Positions 26,301-35,996 of a stretch of DNA of 64,000 nucleotides are shown here, one piece after another. The translations under genes were made by a program, and so were the position numbers. Position 1 is the first letter of the stretch, and every line of letters starts with the position of its first letter. The DNA comes from Phoronis australis. Taxonomy: Eukaryota > Phoronida > Phoronidae. The notes beneath the pieces were generated by a model. That model ran no database searches. It was not told the origin of the DNA and saw nothing but the letters and a program-made list of their open reading frames with translations. Where the stretch lies: positions 845,164-909,163 of the forward strand of contig NMRA01000030.1 of NCBI GenBank assembly GCA_002633005.1. The letters run 5' to 3'.

Positions 26301-27408
26301 TAACTCAGCCAGGTTCAGTTGAGCACCACCACTAAACTTTCTAAAATTTTACTTAAAAACACCCGCACGCACTTGTATGCCCACAGACCCTCCATATAGT
26401 GAAACTGGGGCTAGGCGGTATGGGTCATGTCTATTGCACTTGCGCAAACAAAGACATTATACATTCAGGTGATAATTTTAAAACAACTTATACAATTTGC
26501 CAGTCAGTTGCTCAGTGCCTTGTCTTCTTACTTAAACCCTGACCACCATTTATTTTGTTAGGAAATTGTCAGAATATTACACATAGTTGGCAGTCAAGAC
26601 TGGATTCAATTCAAATGCTTGGTTAGTACAGTACATACTAGGTCTACTGATGAAAGCGTTAATCAGCTGATCAAAAAGTCATTGAAGCAAAGCTCAATAT
26701 CATGAATTACGTTCACTTGGGAGAGTTAGAATCACCATAACAACAACAGCCACCATAATAATGAACTGTGTCTGACTCCCACAATTTGCGTGTTTGAACA
26801 TGAGCACTCCAACTTCCTGCCTACAATTTCCCGACTACAGCTCCCGCCTTCCCATCGTTTGTGATTGTGTGTGTGTAAATGGCCACTTGTCACCAATGAT
26901 CTTGTGCTGGGTTAGCTGGAGGGTGTCAAAAGTCAATGTCTAAAGGGGACTGACTAGCCTAGGCGAGGTGCCCCATCCCAGCCAAGCAGCAAGTCAAGCA
27001 CAAAGACATGCCCATGTAGATTGTTGTGGTCACAACTTGTCCAGAGGAACTATTACTTTTAAATTTCTGAAAAACTATTTCCATTCAGTTTGGTTAAGTG
27101 ATCGCCCTTATGCAGTTATTGACTTTCTCCAACATCACTCACATTTTGGGGTTTGAAAAACTATGTATTAGTGCCGTTCTCCTGTAATCCCGCTATTTTT
27201 TCCACTAAATTTTAATTGGAAACGTTTTTGCATTGGGACACGATTTACCTGGTATTCTGAACTCGTTTAATTTGCCTTGTGATTGATGTTTGTGTACTCA
27301 ATGAAGAGTAGAATAGTGTCAGCACCTGCCAATAGGAGTGACAAATACTGACATTCCAGCTGTATTCTCCTTGGGAACAAGACCATTTGTAGATTTACTT
27401 CCAATAAT
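20336..27408. other. Seven kilobases without recognisable gene
   Basis: AT-rich with many short ORFs, none with family signatures. Small features only: a 21-bp word (GTGTCACCAGGG) three times at 22425-22475, a duplicated ACACCTTTATGAGGT at 24579-24623, and GTCAAAAGTCAATGTCTAAA at 26926, which is also found (two changes) at 40616 and so marks a dispersed repeat. A distant 5' exon of the RGS gene could hide here but none could be identified. Confidence 0.4.
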
Positions 27409-28619
27409 TACTTGGCGAAATAAATTTCGCCAAGTATGTTGCTCTTCCAAGTTTTTTTTTGTTGTTTTTTCGCACTCTACAGGTCGCATTTTTTGACCCA
27501 TTTTCACAAAATTTGTACGCAACTTGTTTTATTCGGAAGTACTGGAAGCCTATTGTTTTTCGTCATAATCGGATCCAAGATGGTGGATGTGGCGGCCATT
27601 TTGTTTTCATTTAAAGGTTCAAATGCTTCTGGAGGCTACAATTTTTTACGTACAGCACTGAGAATCGGCACAGTTATTGGACCGGAGATGTGCTACAAGT
27701 ATGTCGGAAATCAATTACTTCCGATTAAACATGGCGGAAATATCGGCGATCGCGCAATTTGCGCACCTCGATTTTGGCCTAAAAACGTTTTCTCCTGTAG
27801 AGGGTGCATTATAGGGCCATTTCCTTTGAATTTTTGCAGTTGTTAGTTTTTTATGACATGCTATTATACAGAGCCAAAAAACCGGAAGTTGCTTTCAAGA
27901 TGGCGGATCTGCCGCATGTTGACCCATTTTCAGTCGTGCTGGAGTGCCATTTTAAACAGGAAGAGAAAAAGACGTGATTTTTTGCATATGGATTCTTTGA
28001 GGTATACTCTTTCAAATGACCTCTAATATTTTTTTCTCAGACTTACCGTTTTTGAGTTATTTGACTTTGAAATTCTTAAAAAAACGCAAAATTTCATTTT
28101 TTTTCGTAAAATTTATGGAATTAGGGGATACCATGAGTTTAGATATAGTTTTAAAAGGGCTTTCAGCAGATGTTTTTTATTTTTCGCTAGGAAGTCTACT
28201 TTTTGAATTATTCGAGATTTTCTGATAGCGCTGTTCCTTTGTTGAGCGCTTTTACTGCATTGATGTTGGTTTAGTTTCAATTGAACTATAGTGTAGCCTA
28301 TTTCTTGCTGATTTATGACATCTAAGTGCTTCATATGAATGTTTTGATGTTGTTCAGCATCATCACAATCGTCATCATATTCGTTATCTTCGTCATTATC
28401 TCCGTCGTCATCTTTTCAGTTAATTTTGCCAAGTGTCGTTTAAGGCTGTAGCCTATACTTACTGATGTCTGGCCTCTACGTTCGTCTTGTGAATGTTATC
28501 ATTACTTGAATTGTTCATCATCGCCACCATCGTCGTCATATTCGTCTTCTTTGTCATCATCTCTATCGTCGTCTTTTCTGTTAATTTCGCCAAGTGTTGC
28601 TCCTCGGAGCGCTTTCATT
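27409..28619 (+). mobile_element. Palindrome-started element D, Helentron-like architecture
   Basis: The 5' end is a perfect palindrome at 27409-27436 (arm TACTTGGCGAAAT, two-base loop). The arm ATTTCGCCAAGT recurs near the 3' end at 28584-28595. A perfect hairpin GCTCC-TC-GGAGC follows at 28599-28610, and the element seems to end with GCTTTCATT at 28619. Inside are two (GTC/ATC)n microsatellite tracts (28360-28410 and 28515-28575). A block with a TTTTCWGTTAATTTYGCCAA-like word is duplicated. No protein is encoded. The 136-aa ORF at 27436-27846 has no recognisable domain and starts in the palindrome arm. Confidence 0.65.
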
Positions 28620-29694
28620 TGTTTTGTGAAGTATTTCTGACATTAGAAAATACATGGGAAAGCAGCTGTTGACCTTGAGTGTTAGTCCCTAGAGTTAGTT
28701 TTCAGTTGTTATTTGTGATGCAAAGGCAAATCTTTATTTGCATGTACCTTATTTTCAAGCAAACACTAGCAATATGCATGCCACTACCCATTGCCCATTT
28801 GTTCATTTGAATGTAGTTCGTCTATAGCGCTACTTGGCTTGTCTTTCACTGTGGCCAATTGTAATAGTTGTTCTAATTGCCCGTCTTTGAAGGCAAGATC
28901 AAAATTGGCTTCTGTCATAGTCAATTGATTGCATGCTGGCAGAATTTTATTAACAGTGTCCATACTGGAAATTTTCAAAAACCTGATTGGTTAGAAACTG
29001 CTAATGACGTCAGAAACATTGATTGATATAAATCACCTTTATGTACTGTGCAGTGATGTAGTTGAGCTCATGTCACAGTGAAAGCAGTACCACTGTCTCA
29101 ACTGCTAGTAGAGATGGTGGCCATCCCATATGCCCTTTTTACACCGCAAGCTTTTCAGCAAATTATGCCTCTTGCTGACCATCAAAATCGTGTTGCTAGA
29201 AGTGCCTTTTACACATAGAGGGAAACCTTAGGAGGCCGTTGATAGCTTTAATTCCTTACAACTCTAACAAATACTCCCATAATCAAGCTTTTTTTGATTT
29301 GTCCCTCGTTCAGTTGCCTAAATCAGCAACTTGCCAATTTTATATTGTTCTCGCCAGGGGACATGACATCATCTCCCTTGCAAAAATGAAGTTGATATGG
29401 ATTTAATTATCACATATGGTGGGCAGTAGAGTGTGAAACATCAACATTAGCCAATCACAAACTGATAAAACCATTTCAGGAACCCAGGGTAAATGTAGAT
29501 TTTAATATAAATTATTATGCATTCACTGCCGTCTTGAAATCCTTGCCTAATAGACAAAAAGTATTATTAAAACACATTAAAAGACGCTAAGCTGTTACTT
29601 ACTGCTAAAATGGTGGAGTAATGTTGAAATATGTCTGTGGCAATCTGCCGTCTTTTTCACTCACTATGTGGCGTTGTTGTTTCTAATATGTAAT
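28620..29694. other. Nothing recognised
   Basis: Non-coding. A 64-codon - strand ORF at 28784-28978 has protein-like composition but no recognisable motif and no second line of support. Confidence 0.4.
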
Positions 29695-30183
29695 ACAGTC
29701 TGTGCGGAGCGTCGACACAAACTGCGAAGTTAACTGAACAGTTCATACTAGCTTCAGTAGTTAACGGACATCGAAGTAAACAGGTCATGCTGTTGTCATC
29801 AAAACAATCACAAGGTGGTGCTGATGCATCATATGCATGCTAAGATTTTTTAATGCGACAATTTGGGAACATTTGCATGTGCTAACTGACATATAACTAA
29901 TTTCTAATTCGATTGGTGATTATTCAAGCAAAATATAAGCAACTTAATTAGCGATGACACTGCCCTTTAATTGTTGACAATGACAGCTGTCCCTGGCAAT
30001 AACTTCGATGGGATCGAAGCTGACTGTTGATACTGCACCGCAGCGTTGACACTCCGCTGTTAAATCCACCTGCAAATTTAACTGGCACCGTTAAATTTGA
30101 TCCACGACTGAAGTTAATCGTTCATACTGACCGCAGCTTCCCAAAACATTGACTCTTAGATGTTAGTATGAAAGGTCCTTTTA
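29695..30183 (-). mobile_element. MITE, about 490 bp, inverted copy of 12529-13037
   Basis: Matches the reverse complement of 12529-13037 along most of its length: TAGTTAACGGACATCGAAGT, AAAATATAAGCA, CAATAACTTCGATG, and the end TGTTAGTATGAAAGGTCC. The left terminus is degraded. Two independent copies in opposite orientation define the family. Confidence 0.75.
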
Positions 30184-30478
30184 AGACATAAGTCTGACAC
30201 CAAAACATCTGCTTTTCAACACAAAGAATAGTACTATATGAACCCATTGCACACCGCAGTTTCCACGCAATCCGGTTAATCATGGCAGCACAGCACTGTA
30301 ATGAGTGGTTGGGGCCATAGCCCCCCAGCCCCCTATGGTTTTCCTTGTATATTTATATAGGCGGTCCCACTCTCTGCCCGACTTTCGGCATGACACCTAT
30401 ATTAATATAGGTGGCCTCGCTTTTGAAGCTCGAAATTTAATTTTTTTGCCTATCTCATTTAAATAAGAATAAGTCATT

Positions 30479-32140
30479 ATGCGCCCACATATTTATATGT
30501 GGACGCATCATGCCGTCATTTCCGTCCGTCTGTCCGGCGTCTGCTACTCTATCTCCAAAATGTCTTAAAATTTCTTCTTTGGATGATTCAGATGGCATGA
30601 GCTAACTTCCTGACGGATCCAACTACTGGTGGCAATTTTAGTTTTTTACATTTACCTCTGTATCTTCAAAAGTCCTGAACGGATTTGCATAAAATTTGGT
30701 ATATAGGCACCTATTAGTGAGACGATGTTATCCTCCTGTTTTCAGGTGGATTTGACTTAGTTTGTGCCGCCTAGTGGCCATTTTTACTGTTTTCTCGTCT
30801 CTTTTTTGTGTCCACCCCTCTATCAACCAAACCGCTTAAAGGATGATTTTGAAAATTGGCATGTATGATCTTACTATAAAGTGGATGGCTGACGATGATT
30901 TTCTGACGACTTTGGCTTCTGTGGCGCCTCCTAGTGGCAGTTTTGTTTTTTTGCACCTATGGTTGTATCTCCTAAACTGTTCTCAGGATCTTTACTAAAT
31001 TTAGTATAATGTTAGCGACAGAGGACGACGACTTTCAGACAGATCTGACTGCTGGTGTGCCGCCTAGTGGCCGTTTCATTTTTTACAGTTTTATTTTTTT
31101 ACGTTTACCTCTGTATCTTCAAAGGTCCTCATCATATTGTCATAAAATTTGGCATATAAGCATCTATTAATGAGGTGTCACTATCTCTTCGTTTTCAGAT
31201 GAATTCGACCCAGTTTGCGCCACCTGGTGGCCATTTTTACTGTTATCGAGTTTTTTGGCATCCACTAATCTATCAACCAAACCATTTTTAGGATAATTGT
31301 GAAAATTGGCTATATGTTTTTACTATGAAATGGACAGTTGACGATGATTTTCTGACGACTTCGACTCCTGGGGCACCTCCTACTGGCAGTTTTTTTTGCG
31401 CTCATGGCTGTGTCTCCTAAACTATTTGCAGGATCTTTACTTATTTTAGCGTTTTGTTAACTACGGACAACGACGAATTTCGGACATATCTGACTACTGC
31501 TGTGCCCCTTAGTGGCAATTTTAGTTTTTTTACGTTTAATTTTGCATCTTTAAAGGTCCTTAACAGATTTTCATAAAATTTTAAATACAGGCATCTGTTG
31601 GTGTGATGAGGCTATCTTCCTGTTTTTGGATGGAATCGAGGTATTTTGCACCGCCTAATGGCCATTTTTGCTGTTTTCAAATCTTGTGTTGGTTGTCCAC
31701 CCCTGTATCAACCAAATTATTTGAAAATTGGCATATATGTTCTCAGTGTGAAGACGACCTTTGGTGATGGTGACTGACTACTGTGGCGCCTCCTAGTGGT
31801 AGTTTTGTTTTGCGCCCATAATTTTAGCTCCTAAAACCACTGCAGGATCTTTATTAAATTTATTAAGTGTATTTATATAAGATAACAACAGACGACGACT
31901 TTCAGGCGGATCCAACGGACACTCAGTGTCCACTAGTGGTAATTTCATTTTATTCTGTTTTCCTTTGTTTCTCTGAAGTTCCATGACAGATTTTTATGAA
32001 ATATGGCATGTTCCTGTTTTTGGATGGATTGTATGTTTTTACGCCATCTAGTGGCCATTTTTATGATGCAAATAACCCTAAAAGCACACCATTTGCAATG
32101 CATTCGTGGGCGCATTTCAATGCTCCGCATTGCTCTTGTT
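30479..32140 (+). mobile_element. CTAGTGGC-module element, copy B (complete)
   Basis: The 5' end is an imperfect palindrome (ATGCGCCCACATAT and mirror arm with one change) followed by TGCCGTCATTTCCGTCC. The body is a higher-order repeat of three module types. A: GCCACCTAGTGGCCATTTTT, at about 30771, 31224, 31654, 32048. B: GCGCCTCCTAGTGGCAG, at 30931, 31382, 31793. C: TGCC..CTAGTGGCAATTT-like, at 31064, 31510, 31933. The 3' end has the inverted 5' word (TTCGTGGGCGCATTT), a hairpin CAATGC-TCC-GCATTG, and CTCTTGTT. No ORF spans it. The layout fits non-autonomous Helentron/Helitron2-type elements (asymmetric inverted repeat plus 3' hairpin), which is an inference. Confidence 0.8.
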
Positions 32141-32900
32141 TTCAGTTCTAAACGCACAAAACGCTATCCCGGCCAGTGTCTCGAATTACCCGACTTCAAA
32201 TTTACGTGTGTAATTGTTGCATGTAATTCAATTCGAAATTCAAAGTTTCAGGTCATTTAGTGCAACCACGGGGTCATTAGGTGCATTTTTCTTCATCCAC
32301 CAAGTATTCTGACATGCCATCAGTTGGACAACTATGATTCTCAGCATTAAACACACTTTTCAGGGATTCTGCCATAATCCTTCTAAAGAGACTTGTAACG
32401 CACCGGATAGGGTCAATTAGTGCAAAGGTCATCTCACCTTCAAAATGTTATTTCTCCTACGTTTTTCAGTTAATTCTTTTCAGTTTCTGCACATGAGTGT
32501 AATCCTACATGCCAATCTAACTCCCTACTTTAGTAGGCAATAGGGCCATCCAATCAGAAACATAGGTCAAAGGTCATTGAGTGCAAACTAAGGTTTTGAT
32601 CTAGACACTTCAAATTTACAAATCTGTTTAGTAATTGCAATTGAGGTTTGAATTCAGAAATTTCAGGTCATTTGGTGCAACCATGGGGTTATTAGGTGCA
32701 TTATTTTCTTCTGAAAGTTTGACCAATTCATTCATCTTGTGTTCTAAACTGCTTAAAGTAAGACATCTGTGATTCTTAGCTTTAACCACAATTATCGTCT
32801 AGTTTACACTTATTCCCTCATCGGGGCTCGTAATGCACCGGAAGGGGTCAATTAGTGCAAAGGTCATCAAATTATCAACATGTAATTTTTCTTACAGTTT
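32141..32900. repeat. Two roughly 415-bp direct repeats with GGTCATTWRGTGCAA words
   Basis: 32245-32440 and 32660-32870 share, in the same order, TTTCAGGTCATTTAGTGCAA, GGGTCATTAGGTGCAT, GTGATTCTTAGC-like, TAATGCACCGGA and GGGTCAATTAGTGCAAAGGT. The short word recurs at least seven times. It immediately follows copy B and might be a separate tandem element. Confidence 0.75.
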
Positions 32901-32984
32901 TAAAGAATTGTTTTTGATATTGGTAAACAGGTTGCTATCAATAACTTCTCATAACAATTCCTGTAATACATACACGCAGAGTCC

Positions 32985-33009
32985 ATTATTGTCACACCGT
33001 GACAATAAT
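32985..33009. repeat. Perfect 11-bp-stem hairpin
   Basis: ATTATTGTCAC, loop ACC, GTGACAATAAT. It is AT-rich, lies 65 bases before dispersed repeat copy 3, and may be the edge of a mobile element. No T-run follows, so it is not a terminator-like structure. Confidence 0.8.
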
Positions 33010-33073
33010 CTTTCTAGTTACTTCTGCTCTACCCCACTTTTGCAACCACACTGCGATTAGAAGTGGCGCAAGT

Positions 33074-33240
33074 TACCCTTGAGCAAGTCTCCCCACCTCG
33101 ATAATGTGGAGTAAAGTTGTTGACAAGTGGGGTAAGTTGCACTCAGTATAAGTAGCGTTCACACAGACCTTAAACTTAGCGACAACTCGTTCCTGGAGTA
33201 ACGTGTTTTAGGGTAAGTCTGTGTGTGGACGACACTTTTA
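33074..33240. repeat. Dispersed repeat, copy 3 of 3
   Basis: Shares AGTTACCCTTGAGCAAGT, GTAGCGTTCACACAGACC-like and GGTAAGTCTGTGTGTGGACG words with 11700-12060 and 14082-14290 in rearranged order, as expected for internally inverted MITEs. Confidence 0.5.
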
Positions 33241-34288
33241 TATTTTGGTTGGTTCAGTATTAGGTCCACCCCTAAAATGTACAGAGAGTTATGGGAGTTC
33301 TGTTGTGATTTCTGTTCTTAAGTAATATCGTTTGTTTTAATGAGTGGTATTAGTGTAATAAAAACATGTTAAATAAACAAAAAATTTGTTAGTTATCTGG
33401 GAGAACCTGATTATTTGCTGCTCACTTGTTCTCTCGTGTCCCCAGGATATTTTGATACTTATGTGTGCTAATGGCACATAGTCACTTGAGCTTGTGAAGG
33501 GTGTCTACTTATCCATCTCTGGCTTATGCGATCAGAACTGATCTGCATACATCAAAAGACTGCTACTTGTCATCAACAATTTAATACACAGGATTAGCGA
33601 TTAAAAGTACATCAAATTTCACTTAAGCATTATATCCATTAAACATAAGAGGGCTTACAGAGCATAAGCTTTCTCACTAGCGGCAGGTGTGTTTCCACAC
33701 TGACTGAAACCTGATGCTGAATTTCTCTTGCATTTATTTTTAATCCATGATTTGAATTAATAGCTATTCAAGTGGCGTCGCCATGACAATAGGTCATTTG
33801 CTCATCTCAAATGTGAAGTGTGAAGACCAGTGTGCATTATACATCATTATCACTAGTCTCCATGTTGTGTGGTTCTCCTGCAATACTCAGCAGTCTGCCT
33901 AAGTTGGTTGTGCTGAATGCCTGTTTGAATCACAGACTTGTCTTCTGAGCTCCTCCTCTGCTCTTGGATTAATCTGCCTTCAGTATTGGATGTCCGTGGT
34001 TTCTGCTGCCATGAGGCACATCAATGTCTCTGTCCATGATTTGACCAAGGTAAACAACACGAGTCCCACCTATTTTTATTGCTATAATACCAGCATTTCT
34101 TCCTTTACTCTTAAAAATTGATATTACAGTGCCTAACTGGTCTTGTTGAAAATGGGTAGTCAATAATTGTCTCAAGTTACTGAATTCAGCAGATTGTAAA
34201 GGAAAAATAGTTTCTTTGATATCATACAATCAAATTGAAAACATTTATCATAGCTCACCTTACACTTGATATGGTAAGAAATTCTCGT
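33241..34288. other. No supported gene; one unrecognised - strand ORF
   Basis: 33969-34229 (- strand, 86 codons) has an even, protein-like composition (includes GTRVVYLGQIMDRDIDVPHG) but matches no family known to me and lacks neighbouring exons. It may be a mobile-element remnant. The rest is non-coding. Confidence 0.35.
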
Positions 34289-34790
34289 AGGTGTAGTGCT
34301 AGTATTATGAACATAATTCTGATTAAGTTACCCTGAAGTGTGGTGCTAGTGTTATAAACATAATAATACTGATCAAGCTACCCTGATGTGTGGTGCTAGT
34401 GTTCTGAACATAATAATACTGATCAAGCTACTCTGAAGTGTGCATGGTGCTAGTGTTCTGAACACAATGATACTGATCAAGCTACCCTGAAGTGTGGTGC
34501 TAGTGTTCTGAACACAATAATACTGATCAAGCTACCCTGATGTGTGGTGCTGGTGTTCTGAACATAATAATACTGATCAAGCTACCCTGAAGTGTGGTGC
34601 TAGTGTTATGAACATAATAATACTGATCAAGCTACTCTGAAGTGTGGTGCTAGTGTTCTGAACACAATAATACTGATCAAGCTACCCTGATGTGTGGTGC
34701 TGGTGTTATGAACATAATAACACTGATCAAGCTACCCTGAAGTGTGGTGCTAGTGTTATGAACATAATAAAACTGATCAAGCTACCCTGA
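34289..34790. repeat. 50-bp minisatellite, about 10 units
   Basis: Unit AGTGTGGTGCTAGTGTTCTG, AACATAATAA, TACTGATCAAGCTACCCTGA (50 bp), well conserved between units. It lies about 1.1 kb upstream of the first recognised RGS exon. Confidence 0.95.
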
Positions 34791-35204
34791 AAAGCAAAAT
34801 GCACAGTCGGATCAAGATGGAAGTGAAGTAAACTTAGGAATGTGTGGACCTAGGTTCCTGTGTCTGGCTTTGTTTTAAATTATCCAGTATATATTCAAGT
34901 TTCAGTCTCTGATTTTACCTGTTTACACATTACTTAATTGGTGTAGCTACTGGGAGGAGGATACTGGAGATGGAAATGAGTTAATCAATCTAATTACTAG
35001 CCATTTATTTGAGACAGTCTTGACATGAAGGTCACAAGTACACATGTCCAGGATTCTTCCAGCAGTGTCTCAACTGATTTGGTCTTTGTATTGGAGGGAC
35101 GATGGGATCTAACCGGCAGTCGTATCAAATCATTTCAAAATAAGTCAATTGTTGCAACTTCAGTGTAAATGGGGTACAAACCAACTCAACAGTCATTCTG
35201 TTAG

Positions 35205-35266
<62 letters not shown>

Positions 35267-35649
35267 GCAGCTGAAACCGCTATTGCTTTAGGGCATTGGA
35301 CTCACTAATTGTGTCTGGTATCAAGCTGAGTCAATGTGAAAGTTGAATTTTGTGGCTTTAGCTGATCTTTTGTCTCTGCTGGGACATGCTCCTTTGTAAT
35401 TTTCCAACCGTCGCTGGATTGTCATTTGTTCTTGATAACTCAAGAGTGGTGCCTCCTGGTGGTATATCTGCTTGACAGTTAGTGGCTAAGAGCCATTGAA
35501 ACACTGGATGAAAAGTACCTTGAGGAATTGGGATATTGAAGATTCTGCAGAAGTAAATTAAGCCATTTCCAGTGTTTGCCTTGAGGAATTAAGGAGTCTA
35601 TTGATTGTAACTCATTAATACACACCTTCAAGGTCTCTGTCAGTGTAAT
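34791..35649. other. No gene; (TTG)21 microsatellite
   Basis: 35205-35267 is an uninterrupted TTG trinucleotide run of 21 units, long enough to be polymorphic. The rest of this interval shows nothing recognisable. Confidence 0.85.
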
Positions 35650-35851
35650 ACAATAGAAGCAACTAGGTCACAATAGAAGCACAACTAGGTCACAATAGAA
35701 GCACAACTATGTCACAATAGAAGCATAACTCGGTCACAATAGAAGCGCAACTAGGTCACAATAAAAGCGTAACTAGGTCACAATAGAAGCACAACTAGGT
35801 CACAATAGAAGTATAACTTGGTCACACTAGAAGCACAACTAGGTCACAATA
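35650..35851. repeat. 22-bp minisatellite ending just before the first RGS exon
   Basis: About nine units of ACAATAGAAGCACAACTAGG plus TC, with scattered changes. It ends about 48 bases before the acceptor at 35899, overlapping the region where the branch point and polypyrimidine tract would lie upstream. Confidence 0.92.
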
Positions 35852-35899
35852 GACACATGGTTGCATCATGGAAGTCAATTGTTTCTTGCTTTGTTTCAG

Positions 35900-35996
35900 A
35901 TGGAGAAAATAGTGAATTTGATGCAGGATGAGTACAGTGGAGTACCCGTACGCACAGTGAAGAGCTTCATGACCAAAATACCCAGTGTTTTCACTG
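35900..35996 (+). CDS. RGS7: RGS gene exon a: start of DEP domain
   Basis: The acceptor tttgtttcag ends at 35899 and the exon opens directly with ATG GAG AAA. It reads [20 protein letters not shown] then [12 protein letters not shown], plus one base of the next Gly codon (donor ACTG|gtaagt, phase 1). Vertebrate RGS7 has a Met at the same place preceded by about 26 residues encoded upstream. This ATG may therefore be internal, with an upstream coding exon outside the window or unrecognised, or it may be the true start after a non-coding exon. A 22-bp minisatellite ends about 50 bases before the acceptor, and a 58-bp repeat array begins inside this exon. Confidence 0.93.

Noticed and set aside
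27436-27846. 136-codon + strand ORF
   Set aside because: It starts in the palindrome arm of element D and has no recognisable domain or second copy supporting coding.
32985-33009. Intrinsic terminator
   Set aside because: The perfect hairpin has no following T-run, and bacterial-type termination is not expected in this genome.
33969-34229. 86-codon - strand ORF with protein-like composition
   Set aside because: No family recognised, no adjacent exon in a compatible phase found, and no conservation evidence available; left as unassigned.
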